64,000 nt of DNA from Prevotella veroralis DSM 19559 = JCM 6290 (GCF_000377625.1 NZ_KB898329.1:62001-126000), one strand, 5' to 3'. Shown: positions 45,810 through 55,263, numbered from the stretch's first letter. Numbers and translations: made by a program. The notes: generated by a model not told the origin, from the sequence alone.

Positions 45810-47405
45810 ATGAATAAGTTTGTGAAAAGAAAAACTATTGGGTCAGTAATACAAGGCATGTGTTATGTTTTTGTAACCTTATTGTTTACTGTTAGCTGTG
45901 CGAAGGACGATGTTGTTCAAGAGAACAAGCAAAAGAAAGATAATATCCCTGCTGGTGCAATCGTCTTTACAGGTGTTTCTCAAATGGAAGTCACAACACG
46001 TACGGTAATTCTTAATCATACTAAGGGTTCGGATGCTTCTGTAAATTGGAGTAGCACGGATAAGATATGGGTAAAGGACGATGCTGGAATCTGGCAGCAG
46101 AGTGGAGCTGTAACATTTCCTTTTGCCACAGATAAAACGAAAGGAGTATTTGCCCTCTCTGGTACTTACACAGGTACTACACACGATATTCTATATACAA
46201 ACAAGGCAATTGGAACGCAACCATAAGTTGAGATAAAGGCAACACAAGTACAGTCCATCCCAAACAACTTTGACCATGCAGACGAATCGGGCGATTTTGG
46301 AATCGCTACAGGTAACAAAACTGGTGATATTTATAAGTTCACCCTTAATCACAAGGCTGCTTATCTCTGTTTTATCCCTCGATCAAGTAACCCATACGTA
46401 AATCGCAGTAAGTTGATTAAGGTTGAGATTATGAGCGACGATAATATTGCTGGTACTTACGACATAGCAGCTAATGGAGCTCTTACCCTCGCTTCTAGTG
46501 GTTCAAAGACAATTACCATAACAACTGGTTCGGGCTTTGATATAGACAACTCTACCGACGATATGAGTAAGAATGCAACCTATGCAGTCATTGCTCCTGG
46601 TACACATAAAGTCCGTATTCGCTATTGGCTTCGCAATACAACAGATAACCCAGGTGGCACAATAGAGGGAACTGTATCCAAGTATGTCACGCTAAATTGC
46701 ACTGCTGGTTCAATTCAGGATATAACAGCTAATCTTGACCCACATGAGTACAATGGCGATCATTATTATCTGTGGGATGCTCTAAATCAATATTGGAAGG
46801 GGTACGAATGGGACTTAGGCGGTAATCAACCAACACTCAGTAGAGGGCTCTCAGGTGCAACAGAATCTAGTAATTATCCTCGGGAAGGTGATTCTCGTTA
46901 TTTTAACACAATCTTTCCAGGTTCTCATGTAAATAATCCAGCTATAAATTCTTGTGAAAGGCTTCCTAATGCAAATGGGATGGTTTGGTATGCAAAAGAT
47001 GGAGATCCCCATTGGGATGGTGACGAATTATGGGTAACAATGGGTCACTTATATAAAGGTGGAATTTGGTTTAAGAAGAGAGCATATATAAGTGGGTTTA
47101 ACACGAACAATGCTCCAGGCTATGGCGATTGGCGATTGTACGATCATACTAATTATTACTGGTCAGTATCCAATATTTTACCTTTAGTAGAAGATGCAAA
47201 TAAATACTTTTACCTGCCTGCTTCTGGTTACTATAGTACAGGTCGGTTGTACAGTGTTGGCGACGGAGGATTCTACTGGTCATCTAGTGCGAGTCCATCA
47301 TCAGCAGGGAGAATCTTCGCATACTGCTTGTACTTTCATCGTGATAAAATCTTTGTGGATACCTTTGGTCGCGGCAACGGATTGAGAGTGCATGCATTTG
47401 AATAG
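45810..47405 (+). pseudogene. Fimbrillin-like lipoprotein gene interrupted by an in-frame TAA
   Basis: The paralogue of the lipoprotein at 350. The signal (MNKFVKRKTIGSVIQ...) ends in lipobox TVSC, Cys30. The reading frame stops at TAA 46224-46226 after TNKAIGTQP, then continues in the same frame without shift (VEIKATQVQSIPNNFDHADE...) to 47405, giving 531 codons apart from the stop. The sequence on both sides aligns with the intact paralogue, and the C-terminal domain has NGDHYYLWDA, MGHLYKGGIWFKKR and FYWSSSA. One base change explains the break. The first part alone (138 residues) would be an exported fragment. A sequencing error or rare readthrough cannot be excluded. Confidence 0.8.
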
Positions 47406-47470
47406 TCTCTTCCAAGCCCACTTTCGGATAGGATATGTTTGGCGGATATGTTTCCTGTCGCTGCACTCAC

Positions 47471-47624
47471 CGTATCTACGCGCTGGCGGATGCGTATCTA
47501 CGGACTGCTAGATACGCATTGCGCAGCTGCTAGATACGTATCTGACGGCAACGCTCACCGCATCTGTCGGCACGTAGATACGGTGAGCGCAGCAACGGGA
47601 TACGTATTCGACAGGAGAGAGATG
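47471..47624. repeat. 22-bp palindrome array 7 (CGTATCTACG type), seven units
   Basis: Seven contiguous 22-base units start at 47471, 47493, 47515, 47537, 47559, 47581 and 47603. Most begin CGTATCTACG or CGCATCTGTC and end in AGATA, so unit junctions form the dyad AGATACGTATCT (perfect at 47532-47543). Longer inverted matches link first and sixth units (CACCGTATCTACG with CGTAGATACGGTG). It lies between the fimbrillin-like pseudogene and the HU-like gene, as array 1 does in cassette 1. The rest of the gap (47625-47776) shows no gene. Confidence 0.88.
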
Positions 47625-47776
47625 AGGGAAAGGGGGGATTTAAGTGATGAAAGGCGGGAAATAAACAAAGAAAATAGAATAGGGCGGCATGAAGATGCAA
47701 CGAATAGGCGCGGAAGCGTGCTGCCCTACGCTATGATAAACAACAATAGTATTAATAATTTAAAAACCAAAGAATC

Positions 47777-48235
47777 ATGAGATTTAAATTAGTTCAAAAG
47801 AAGAATCCGCAGAAGCGGGAGGAAGTGAAGTATTATGCTAATCCGGTAAACGTTGGGCATAAGTCGCTGGATGACATTGCACGTGATATTGCGGGGCGTT
47901 CGTCGTTGACGCGTGGTGATGTGTCGAACGTGTTGTATAACTTTATTGATTGTTTGCCACATTACCTCCGTGATGGTTTCAGTATTCAGTTAGGTAATTT
48001 TGGTTCGATGCGTGTCACGTTGTCGAGCAAAGGAGCGGAAACAGAAAAAGCCTTTAAGACTGAGACGATTAAGCCGCGTGTAGTCTTCACGCCTGGCACA
48101 GAATTGAAGCACGAGTTGGGTACAAACTCTTATGAGTCGGTAAGAAAACGTGATGAGGAGGAAGAGAAAAAGAAAGAAAAGAAGAACGGAGAGAAAGAAA
48201 AGAAAGAGGAGGGAAGTGGACCAGTGGCAGGGTAA
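47777..48235 (+). CDS. HU-like DNA-binding protein (HU-HIG type) with charged tail
   Basis: A 152-residue HU/IHF-like protein of the Bacteroidetes HU-HIG type: MRFKLVQKKNPQKREEVKYY, ARDIAGRSSLTRGDVSNVLY, IQLGNFGSMRVTL and a late TPGTELKHEL block. Residues 126-146 are almost only Lys and Glu, followed by GSGPVAG, an end that resembles the HPGPQVG end of the HU-like protein at 2161. It should bind DNA, perhaps as a dimer. It occupies the same place behind a palindrome array as its relative in cassette 1, though the two proteins are only distantly similar. Confidence 0.82.
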   Translation: MRFKLVQKKNPQKREEVKYYANPVNVGHKSLDDIARDIAGRSSLTRGDVSNVLYNFIDCLPHYLRDGFSIQLGNFGSMRVTLSSKGAETEKAFKTETIKPRVVFTPGTELKHELGTNSYESVRKRDEEEEKKKEKKNGEKEKKEEGSGPVAG

Positions 48236-48380
48236 AAAGCCCCCTCCAACTCCCCCGAAAGGGGGAGAGTGCCTGACGGAAGCTAGTTAGGATATGATAC
48301 CACAAAGTAGGGACAGACGCCCTCGTCTGTCCGAAACATCCTAACATTGGGAGCGGACAGACGAGGGCGTCTGTCCCTAC
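48236..48380. repeat. Family A element plus inverted pair of family B palindromes
   Basis: A family A element (48236-48291) begins directly after the HU-like stop. Two family B copies follow in inverted orientation (48307-48333 and 48353-48380) around only 19 bases, so they can form one long stem. The remainder up to the rsgA end (48381-48531) holds no gene that I can see. Confidence 0.8.
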
Positions 48381-48531
48381 TGTTAGTATATTGAAAGGGG
48401 AATGAATATGTCATTAGGAAATATGTCTGTATGTTATTGTGTCTTTGATTTGTTCCTCTACTTTGTCTTTAAGGCAGAGTTTGTTCTGTCTTGAAAGCAT
48501 GTTTTATGTGTCAGGAAAGTGTTTTCAAGCT

Positions 48532-49476
48532 TTAAAATGCCTCTCTATACTTGTTTTCTTCCTTGTCTTCGAGCATAGAAAGATAGCTGTTGTATCGACT
48601 TTCTGATATGTAATGGTCTTCAACAGCCTTGCGAACGGCACAACCAGGCTCATGTGTGTGGGTACAATTAGAGAATTTGCAGTGCTCGGAGAACTTAAAT
48701 ATCTCACGGAAGTAGCTTGTCAACTCCTCTCGTTCTATATCAAATGTACCGAAGCCCTTTATGCCTGGGGTATCGATGAGATAACCTCCAACGGGCAACT
48801 CCAGCATCTCGCTGAATGTTGTTGTGTGCATACCCGTGTTGTGCGCATCGGATATGTCGGCTGTACGAAGGTTTACGTGGGGTAGGAGAGCGTTGATGAT
48901 GGTTGATTTTCCAACACCACTGTTCCCACTTAGTAATGTGATTTTATTTGCTAACAAGGGGTTCAGTTTCTCTACACTGAACTCATTGGAAGTTTCGCTA
49001 GTGGCTTGTACTTCGATACATTCATAGCCTATAGTCTCATAGAGTTTCATCACTGCATGCTGATACCGCAGTTCTTCTTCAGATAGTAAATCGTGCTTGT
49101 TGAAGACCAAGGTGACAGGTACTCTGTACGCCTCTGCACCAGCTAGAAATCGATCAATGAATGTTGTTGAAGTTTCAGGATAATTGATAGTTACCACCAA
49201 GAAAGCCTGATCAATATTGGCAGCAATGATGTGGCTCTGTTTAGAAAGATTCGGCGACTTCCTTATAATATAGTTTCTTCTATCCTCAATCTCGGTTATA
49301 AATGCCGTACCCTCTTGGTTGGGCGTGATGACAACATGGTCGCCAACAGCCACGGGGTTGGTAGAGCGAATCCCTTTTAATCGGAAGTTACCCTTTATCT
49401 TGCAGTCTATGTTTTTACCATTCTCCGCCTTTACGGTGTACCAACTGCCAGTGTTCTTTATTACTAAGCCACGCAT
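48532..49476 (-). CDS. rsgA: Ribosome small subunit GTPase RsgA
   Basis: A 314-residue circularly permuted GTPase that checks late 30S maturation. N-terminal OB-fold, then the permuted motif order: G4 NKHD (126-129), G1 GNSGVGKS (184-191), G3 DTPG (235-238). A zinc knuckle follows with Cys266, Cys271, His273 or His275 and Cys279. The gene follows frr, separated by a large inverted repeat. Confidence 0.96.
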   Translation of the reverse strand: MRGLVIKNTGSWYTVKAENGKNIDCKIKGNFRLKGIRSTNPVAVGDHVVITPNQEGTAFITEIEDRRNYIIRKSPNLSKQSHIIAANIDQAFLVVTINYPETSTTFIDRFLAGAEAYRVPVTLVFNKHDLLSEEELRYQHAVMKLYETIGYECIEVQATSETSNEFSVEKLNPLLANKITLLSGNSGVGKSTIINALLPHVNLRTADISDAHNTGMHTTTFSEMLELPVGGYLIDTPGIKGFGTFDIEREELTSYFREIFKFSEHCKFSNCTHTHEPGCAVRKAVEDHYISESRYNSYLSMLEDKEENKYREAF

Positions 49477-49494
49477 AAATAAATAAAAAAGAGT

Positions 49495-49617
49495 GGCCCC
49501 TCCCCCTACCCCTCCCCCAAAGGGAGGGGAGTAGTTACCGTTATTAATCCAAATAGAATAGTGGTAGTCGGTAGATATTACTCCCCTCCCTTTGGGGGAG
49601 GGGTAGGGGGAGGGGCC
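49495..49617. repeat. Perfect 39-bp inverted repeat between frr and rsgA
   Basis: Arms 49495-49533 and 49579-49617 are exact reverse complements; the left arm runs GGCCCCTCCCCCTACCCCTC, then CCCCAAAGGGAGGGGAGTA. The spacer is 45 bases. Each arm is itself a family A-like hairpin. RNA from either strand would form a very stable stem that should affect frr-rsgA readthrough. Confidence 0.92.
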
Positions 49618-49630
49618 GTTGTGTGCTTTA

Positions 49631-50191
49631 TTAAACGGTCATAATCTCTTTCTGTTTCTCTGCTAGAAGCTCATCTACCTGCTTGATAAACTTGTCGTGA
49701 ACCTTCTGTAAGCTAAGTTCAGCGTCTTTCTCGTTGTCTTCTGATAGACCATCTTTGATAGCTTTCTTCAGCTTGTCTTTGATATCAGAACGCACATTGC
49801 GAATCTCGACCTTTGCTCGTTCACCGATTTTATTGCATTGTTTCACCAAGTCTCTACGACGCTCTTCGGTTGGTTGAGGTAAGTTTAAGCGAATCATCTC
49901 ACCGTTGTTCTCTGGTGTGATACCCACATCAGAATCCATGATAGCCTTCTCGATGTCCTTAATAGCTTTCTTATCCCAAGGCTTAATAGCAATGGTACGT
50001 GCATCAGGCACCATGACTGAGGCTACTTGATTCAGTGGAACCTTTGAACCATAAGAGTCAACTCGTACGCCATCAAGTATGGCTACGTTTGCACGACCAG
50101 CTCGGATGCGTTGCAATTCATCGCTAAGATACATTGCTGCCATCTCCATTCTTTCGCTGGCATCATTTAATGTCTGCTTTACGTCTAACAT
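49631..50191 (-). CDS. frr: Ribosome recycling factor
   Basis: A 186-residue RRF that splits post-termination ribosomes with EF-G. Typical blocks: [60 protein letters not shown] and [20 protein letters not shown]. Length and ends fit the family. Transcribed toward rsgA. Confidence 0.97.
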   Translation of the reverse strand: MLDVKQTLNDASERMEMAAMYLSDELQRIRAGRANVAILDGVRVDSYGSKVPLNQVASVMVPDARTIAIKPWDKKAIKDIEKAIMDSDVGITPENNGEMIRLNLPQPTEERRRDLVKQCNKIGERAKVEIRNVRSDIKDKLKKAIKDGLSEDNEKDAELSLQKVHDKFIKQVDELLAEKQKEIMTV

Positions 50192-50220
50192 ATATCTTTA
50201 GTATTAAATATTCGATGTTA

Positions 50221-50228
50221 CAAAAATA
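50221..50228 (-). promoter_or_regulatory. -7 box TATTTTTG for frr
   Basis: The minus strand reads TATTTTTG, matching TAnnTTTG, 29 bases before the frr start. Confidence 0.5.
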
Positions 50229-50269
50229 GGAATTAATTCGGATATGCACAAGAATTTACTTTACTTTTC

Positions 50270-50746
50270 CTAAAGGAGGTCTTCTATTTGCGCCATCAGT
50301 AGTTGGATGACATGTTCCAGACCATCTTTGTCTTCTGTACTAAAGTCATCAAATCGGGTGCTATCAATGTCTAACACACCCCTAAAATGGCTTTGAGAGT
50401 CATACATGGGAATAACGATTTCGCTTCGAGAACGACTGCTGCAAGCAATATGACCAGGGAATGTCTCTACATTAGGAACGATTAGTGTGCGACCTTCCTC
50501 CCATGCCTTGCCACAAACACCCTTACCATAAGGAATCGTGTAACAGGCTACTGACCCCTGGAATGGTCCGAGTCTCAACATATTCCCATCCTCTTGAAGA
50601 TAAAAGCCCACCCAAAAGAATCGTTCTGGAAACGCTTCATGCAATGCAGCCGAAACATTCGCAAGAATGCCAACCAGATTTGTTTCATCCTTTATCAAGC
50701 CTGCAATCTGCGGAATTAATTGCTCATATTGCTCTTTCCTTGTCAT
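50270..50746 (-). CDS. msrC: Free methionine-(R)-sulfoxide reductase (GAF-domain)
   Basis: A 158-residue single GAF-domain enzyme reducing free L-methionine-(R)-sulfoxide. The three catalytic cysteines are present at the spacing of the E. coli enzyme: Cys68 (VACYTIPYGKG), Cys78 (GVCGKA) and Cys102 (GHIACSSRSRSEIVIP). The gene follows rsmA with five bases between, so the two are probably co-transcribed. Confidence 0.92.
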   Translation of the reverse strand: MTRKEQYEQLIPQIAGLIKDETNLVGILANVSAALHEAFPERFFWVGFYLQEDGNMLRLGPFQGSVACYTIPYGKGVCGKAWEEGRTLIVPNVETFPGHIACSSRSRSEIVIPMYDSQSHFRGVLDIDSTRFDDFSTEDKDGLEHVIQLLMAQIEDLL

Positions 50747-50751
50747 GCGTT

Positions 50752-51555
50752 CTATTGTTGATAGTTGGCTAATTGCTCTTCAACCATGTTGGTTAGTTCC
50801 ACAAACTGCGGTATTGATAATTGTTCAGGACGCTTCGTCATGATGTCTTGCTCATAGAATCCATCCGTTGGTTTACCATTATTAAATATCTGACGAAGGC
50901 TTACACGCAACATCTTCCGTCGTTGGTTAAAAACAGTTTTCACCACTCTTTTGAATAATTGTTCATCGCAACCAATGTCTGTTACATCGTTTCTTGTCAT
51001 GCGAATCACTGCACTCTTCACCTTTGGAGGAGGGTTAAATACATTCTCATCCACAGTGAACAAGTATTCCACATCGTACCATGCTTGAATCAAGACAGAC
51101 AATATCCCATAAGCCTTCGAGCCAGGTGCTGCTGCCATGCGGAGCGCAACTTCTCTTTGAATCATCCCCGTACAGCAAGGTATCAAGTCCTTATAATCAA
51201 GCATCTTAAAGAATATCTGCGATGAAATGTCATAAGGGTAATTACCTGTCAAGACGAACTGCTTACCATTAAATATCTGTGTCAAGTCCATTTGAAGGAA
51301 GTCCTCTCCAAGGATATTCTCGTGTAGTTTGGGGAAACGTTCATATAGATACGCAACACTCTCAGCATCAATTTCAACTGCTTTAACCACTCTTGGCTTC
51401 TCAACAAGGTACTGCGTGAGCACTCCCATACCTGGTCCAATCTCCAAAACAGGTATCTCTGGGCATGCGTCAACAGTATCTGCAATCCGTTTAGCAATGC
51501 TTAAGTCAGTTAGAAAGTGTTGACCTAAATTCTTCTTGGGCTTGACTAATTTCAT
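50752..51555 (-). CDS. rsmA: 16S rRNA dimethyladenosine transferase
   Basis: A 267-residue KsgA-type methyltransferase that dimethylates two adjacent adenosines near the 3' end of 16S rRNA. The frame extends to 51588, but the ATG at 51555 gives the usual start MKLVKPKKNLGQHFLTDLS. SAM-binding motif is VLEIGPGMGVLTQYL, acidic VEIDAES, and catalytic NYPYDISSQIFF. Loss of this gene confers kasugamycin resistance in other bacteria. Confidence 0.96.
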   Translation of the reverse strand: MKLVKPKKNLGQHFLTDLSIAKRIADTVDACPEIPVLEIGPGMGVLTQYLVEKPRVVKAVEIDAESVAYLYERFPKLHENILGEDFLQMDLTQIFNGKQFVLTGNYPYDISSQIFFKMLDYKDLIPCCTGMIQREVALRMAAAPGSKAYGILSVLIQAWYDVEYLFTVDENVFNPPPKVKSAVIRMTRNDVTDIGCDEQLFKRVVKTVFNQRRKMLRVSLRQIFNNGKPTDGFYEQDIMTKRPEQLSIPQFVELTNMVEEQLANYQQ

Positions 51556-51575
51556 GATTTTTACGTATTTGCCTA

Positions 51576-51583
51576 CAAAGATA
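51576..51583 (-). promoter_or_regulatory. -7 box TATCTTTG for rsmA-msrC
   Basis: The minus strand reads TATCTTTG, 20 bases before the rsmA start. It supports choosing the inner ATG, since the longer frame would begin upstream of the transcript start region. Confidence 0.65.
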
Positions 51584-51616
51584 GGCATTTTATTTTGCTT
51601 TTAAAAGCATTTTACT

Positions 51617-51624
51617 TATCTTTG
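51617..51624 (+). promoter_or_regulatory. -7 box TATCTTTG for the flippase-like gene
   Basis: TATCTTTGC lies eight bases before the ATG at 51633, so the mRNA leader would be only a few bases. It is divergent from the rsmA box, about 34 bases apart. Confidence 0.6.
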
Positions 51625-51632
51625 CTCAATAT

Positions 51633-52667
51633 ATGAATACAAAGAAACTGTTCAATAAGATCATCAAGATAGTACTTCCCCTTTTGCTTGGAAGTGCCAT
51701 CTTGTATTGGATGTATCGCGGTTTCGACTTCTCTAGCATTAGTCATGTTCTCTTGCACGAGATGAATTGGACGTGGATGATTATCTCTCTTCCCTTTGGT
51801 ATTCTGGCGCAGGCTTTCCGTGGATGGAGGTGGAAGCAGAGTCTAGAACCTATCGGGGAACATGCCCGTTCATCGGTTTGTGTTAATTCAATCTTCCTTT
51901 CTTATGCCGTTAGTTTACTCATTCCTCGAATCGGAGAGTTTGCTCGTTGTGGTGTTCTGAATCGTTATGATAAGGTTGCTTTCCCAAAGGCTATCGGTAC
52001 AGTAGTGACCGAACGGGCGGTAGATACGCTCATCGTCATTCTTATAACATCTATTGCCTTTGTTATGCAGATTGGTGTTTTCTCAAACTTCTTTTCGCGT
52101 ACAGGGACTCGAATTGACGATTTCTTAGGAATGTTCTCGGCAACTGGATGGTTGGTAACAGCCGTCTGTGGTGTTGCTTCCCTCATCCTTTTTTATAATA
52201 TTCTACGCCACCTTTCTATATATAAGAAGGTGAAAGAAATGCTAAGTGGCATTTGGCAAGGCATCAATTCATTAAGGAGAGTGAAGAATATCCCACTCTT
52301 CCTCTTCTATAGTATAGCGATATGGGGCAGTTATTTCTTGCATTATTACCTAACGTTCTATTGCTTTCTTTCAACTGCACACCTCGGTCTTTCTTGTGCT
52401 TTAGTGAGCTTTGTTGTGGGTTCGATAGCCGTTATCGTCCCAACACCTAATGGTGCTGGACCATGGCATTTTGCAGTGAAGACAATGCTAATACTTTATG
52501 GTGTTGCTGACAATCAGGCACTTTATTTTGTATTGATAGTGCATACTATCCAAACATTTTTGGTCATTCTCTTAGGCATTTATGCGTGGGTAGCATTGAA
52601 CTTTACCAAACCTTATGTTTCATTGGATAGTCCTGCCAAACTCACCCGACCAATAGAAAATGTATAA
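51633..52667 (+). CDS. LPG synthase TM-domain/YbhN-family membrane protein
   Basis: A 344-residue integral membrane protein of the flippase-like family related to the transmembrane half of lysylphosphatidylglycerol synthase. About eight hydrophobic segments; family blocks include FRGWRWKQSLEPIG, YAVSLLIPRIGEFARCGVLN and IAVIVPTPNGAGPWHFAVKT. The soluble aminoacyl-transferase domain of MprF is absent, so lysine transfer is unlikely. Members are thought to move lipids or lipid-linked molecules; the substrate is unknown. The gene precedes pepD by 47 bases. Confidence 0.88.
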   Translation: MNTKKLFNKIIKIVLPLLLGSAILYWMYRGFDFSSISHVLLHEMNWTWMIISLPFGILAQAFRGWRWKQSLEPIGEHARSSVCVNSIFLSYAVSLLIPRIGEFARCGVLNRYDKVAFPKAIGTVVTERAVDTLIVILITSIAFVMQIGVFSNFFSRTGTRIDDFLGMFSATGWLVTAVCGVASLILFYNILRHLSIYKKVKEMLSGIWQGINSLRRVKNIPLFLFYSIAIWGSYFLHYYLTFYCFLSTAHLGLSCALVSFVVGSIAVIVPTPNGAGPWHFAVKTMLILYGVADNQALYFVLIVHTIQTFLVILLGIYAWVALNFTKPYVSLDSPAKLTRPIENV

Positions 52668-52714
52668 TATAAGCCAAACAACAATTATAGTAATAACCTT
52701 TTAATATCAACATT

Positions 52715-54175
52715 ATGAGTGAAATCAGAAATCTTAAACCAGTAGGCTTGTGGAGAAACTTCGATGATTTAACACAGATTCCACGCCCATCTGGGTACAT
52801 GGAAAAGGTGCAGAAGTTCTTATTAGACTTTGCTGCAAAGGTAGGAGTAGAGGCATTTGTCGATGCTGGCGGTAATGTGGTAATGCGTAAGGCAGCCACT
52901 GCTGGCTATGAAAATCGTAAGACAGTTCTACTCCAAGCACACATGGACATGGTTCCACAAAAGGCTCCAGATAGTAATCATAACTTTGAGACTGACCCTA
53001 TCGTAACCCACATTGAGGATGGTTGGGTGTATGCAAACAACACTACATTAGGTGCTGATGACGGTATCGGAGTTGCTGCTATCATGGCAATTATGGAGGA
53101 TAAGGACTTGAAACATGGTCCTATTGAAGCCATCATTACACGTGATGAAGAAACAGGAATGTTTGGTGCTAACGAACTCCCAGAGGGTGAGTTGCATGGA
53201 GATATCCTCATGAACCTTGATTCAGAGACCTGGGGTAAGTTCGTTATAGGCTCTGCTGGCGGTGTAGACGTTACATCAACACTTGAATATAAAGAGGTTG
53301 CGAATGATCAAGAGGCTGCTGTAAAGGTTACTTTAAAGGGACTTCGTGGTGGTCACTCTGGACTTGAAATCAATGAAGGACGTGCCAATGCTAATAAGGA
53401 GATGGTACGTTTTGTTCGCAAAGCAATCACCGAACTCGATGCTCGGTTAGCTGGTTGGCAGGGTGGAAACATGCGTAATGCCATTCCTTTCAAGGCTGAA
53501 GTTGTCTTAGCCTTACCACAAGCTAATGTCGTTGTACTTAAGGAACTCGTTGAGAAACAGAAGTCTGCTATCAAGGACGAGTATAAGGGTATAGAGGTTG
53601 TTGATAATGTAGAATTCTTCGTAGAGGACGTAGATAAGCCTGTAGCTCTTCTACCAGTTGAGATTCAAGATAACCTCATCGACGCTATTTATGCTTGTCA
53701 CAATGGTGTCTTGCGTATGATTCCTTCTTATCCAGATGTGGTAGAAACCTCTTCAAACCTCGCTATCATCAATATCGAACCAACAAAGGCTTCTATCAAG
53801 ATCCTTGCTCGTTCAAGTCGTGAAGACATGAAGGAGTATATCGCAACACAATTGGAAAGCTGCTTTAATATGGCTGGTATGAAGACAGTCTTTAGTGCTC
53901 ATTATGGCGGTTGGGACCCAAATCCACAGAGCGAGATCCTTAGCTTGTTGCAAAAAGTATATAAGGAACAAAACGGCGAAGAGGCAATTGTGCAGGTAGA
54001 TCACGCTGGTCTCGAGTGTTCAATCATACTTGGTAAGTATCCAAATATGGATGTTGTCAGTCTTGGACCAACGATTCGTAGTCCTCACACAGCTAAGGAA
54101 CGCTTTGAAATCGCTACTGCTGAGCCATTCTGGAACTTGTTAGTTCAGACCTTGGAGGAGATTCCTGTGAAGTAA
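52715..54175 (+). CDS. pepD: Aminoacyl-histidine dipeptidase (M20C)
   Basis: A 486-residue metallopeptidase of family M20C that cleaves Xaa-His and other unblocked dipeptides. The di-zinc site is readable: His76 and Asp78 in QAHMDMVP, Asp115 in GADDGIG, and Glu145/Glu146 in TRDEETGMFGA. The dimerisation domain sits between (LKGLRGGHSGLEINEGRANA). It is cytoplasmic (no signal peptide), which suits a peptide-using lifestyle. Confidence 0.95.
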   Translation: MSEIRNLKPVGLWRNFDDLTQIPRPSGYMEKVQKFLLDFAAKVGVEAFVDAGGNVVMRKAATAGYENRKTVLLQAHMDMVPQKAPDSNHNFETDPIVTHIEDGWVYANNTTLGADDGIGVAAIMAIMEDKDLKHGPIEAIITRDEETGMFGANELPEGELHGDILMNLDSETWGKFVIGSAGGVDVTSTLEYKEVANDQEAAVKVTLKGLRGGHSGLEINEGRANANKEMVRFVRKAITELDARLAGWQGGNMRNAIPFKAEVVLALPQANVVVLKELVEKQKSAIKDEYKGIEVVDNVEFFVEDVDKPVALLPVEIQDNLIDAIYACHNGVLRMIPSYPDVVETSSNLAIINIEPTKASIKILARSSREDMKEYIATQLESCFNMAGMKTVFSAHYGGWDPNPQSEILSLLQKVYKEQNGEEAIVQVDHAGLECSIILGKYPNMDVVSLGPTIRSPHTAKERFEIATAEPFWNLLVQTLEEIPVK

Positions 54176-54189
54176 GATAATGGTCGTTG

Positions 54190-54280
54190 AGAGCCTCACC
54201 CGACCTCACTGAAAGAGGGAGAAGATGCCTCACCCCCGCCCCCTCTCCGAATGGAGAGGGGAGTAGATAGTGCTATTGGT
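54190..54280. repeat. Two family A elements, 44 bp apart
   Basis: GCCTCACC starts both copies, at 54193 (degenerate) and 54237 (arms CCCCTCTCC and GGAGAGGGG, then AGTAGATAGT). They follow the pepD stop and could end its transcript. Confidence 0.7.
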
Positions 54281-54352
54281 GTATGGAGGGAAAGGTTTAG
54301 TCGGGTGTTGTGAGGCATTGCTTCGTTAGCAGCGGATAAAAAGACGAAAGAT

Positions 54353-54462
54353 AAGAAACGCCTCCTTCGAAAGAAAGGGGGCGTTTCTTCGATATGAGGA
54401 GAGCCTCTCCTTAGTAGAAAGAAACGCCCTTCTCCAATGGAGAAAGGCGTTTCTTGTTTTCT
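54353..54462. repeat. 22-bp palindrome array 8 (AAGAGGGCGTTTCTT type)
   Basis: Five contiguous 22-base units start at 54353, 54375, 54397, 54419 and 54441. The last two are inverted and form a 17-bp stem with one mismatch around AAT, as in the array at 14816. It lies in the convergent gap between pepD and the small outer-membrane protein gene. Confidence 0.88.
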
Positions 54463-54509
54463 TACTTATGAGTTTTGAATATTGAATGAAGCAATTCTCC
54501 CCTTTATCC

Positions 54510-54568
54510 TAACCAACTTCCGTTAGGCACATCCCCCTCTTCGGAAGGGCTTGGGGAGGCTTTTTTTG
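54510..54568. repeat. Family A element with T-run, reverse orientation
   Basis: AACCAACTTCCGTTAGGC, then ACATCCCCCTCTTCGGAAGG and GCTTGGGGAGGC followed by TTTTTTT. It lies 16 bases past the end of the outer-membrane protein gene. The T-run is on the plus strand, opposite to that gene. Confidence 0.7.
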
Positions 54569-54583
54569 GTATTCTGTGGGGTA

Positions 54584-55216
54584 TTAAAATGCCCAACCAA
54601 AGCCGAGATAAGGGTAGAGCACAGCCTTTTTAATAGCGTTCTTCTCACCTAATGTGAAGGAAGGATTCACACCCACACGGAAAAGGAAGCCCTTGTTTGA
54701 AACGTGACGATAGCCAATGTTACCAAAGAAATAGTATCCGAAACGGTTGTGACTCGTGTTATAACCAAGGTAAGTAATCGTCTTTCCACCGATAGTTCTT
54801 TGCGTTATCAGGTGCGCCTGTTGGTCAGGAGTGAGCGTGACAGGACCTTCAAGGGTTTGAATGTCACGATCGTGAGAGTTGTAAATACCCACGTTAGCGC
54901 CAGCCCCCAGCTCTAAGTTGTTCTTTTGAGAGCCTATAAGATAGTTTACCTCCAATGGAACTGAGTAATAACGAATACTACCATAGTTACCAAAGAAGTT
55001 GGAGTTGCTACCGAAACCGAAGCTAAGACCTGCTCTCCAACCCCATTTTGTATGGTCGTTGAAACGCTGATCATAATTGATACCTACCATGTTTGAGGCT
55101 CCTAAAAGCTCCAAGTAGACAGCTTTGTCTTTCTCAAGTCCATCTGAATTAGGCTCTACTGCCATCATGTTTGTTGCTAAACTTAATACAATCGAAAGTG
55201 TAAGTAATTTCTTCAT
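54584..55216 (-). CDS. Small outer-membrane beta-barrel protein
   Basis: A 210-residue exported protein. The frame opens at 55234, but the ATG at 55216 gives a standard signal peptide (MKKLLTLSIVLSLATNMMA). The mature part alternates hydrophobic and polar residues in short strands ending in aromatic residues, such as WGWRAGLSFGFGSN, FGYYFFGNIGYRHV and a terminal YPYLGFGWAF. The final Phe is typical of an eight-stranded barrel assembled by BamA. Role unknown; it faces away from the LPS operon. Confidence 0.8.
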   Translation of the reverse strand: MKKLLTLSIVLSLATNMMAVEPNSDGLEKDKAVYLELLGASNMVGINYDQRFNDHTKWGWRAGLSFGFGSNSNFFGNYGSIRYYSVPLEVNYLIGSQKNNLELGAGANVGIYNSHDRDIQTLEGPVTLTPDQQAHLITQRTIGGKTITYLGYNTSHNRFGYYFFGNIGYRHVSNKGFLFRVGVNPSFTLGEKNAIKKAVLYPYLGFGWAF

Positions 55217-55255
55217 AAGAATCTTCTTTATCATTATCTTTTAGTTTTCTGGCTG

Positions 55256-55263
55256 CAAAGATA
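55256..55263 (-). promoter_or_regulatory. -7 box TATCTTTG for the small outer-membrane protein
   Basis: The minus strand reads TATCTTTGC, 39 bases before the chosen start. Confidence 0.6.

Noticed and set aside
47439..47780. 113-residue reading frame between the fimbrillin-like pseudogene and the HU-like gene
   Set aside because: It runs through the 22-bp array, so its Arg/Tyr/Ala-rich sequence is only the translation of the repeat.
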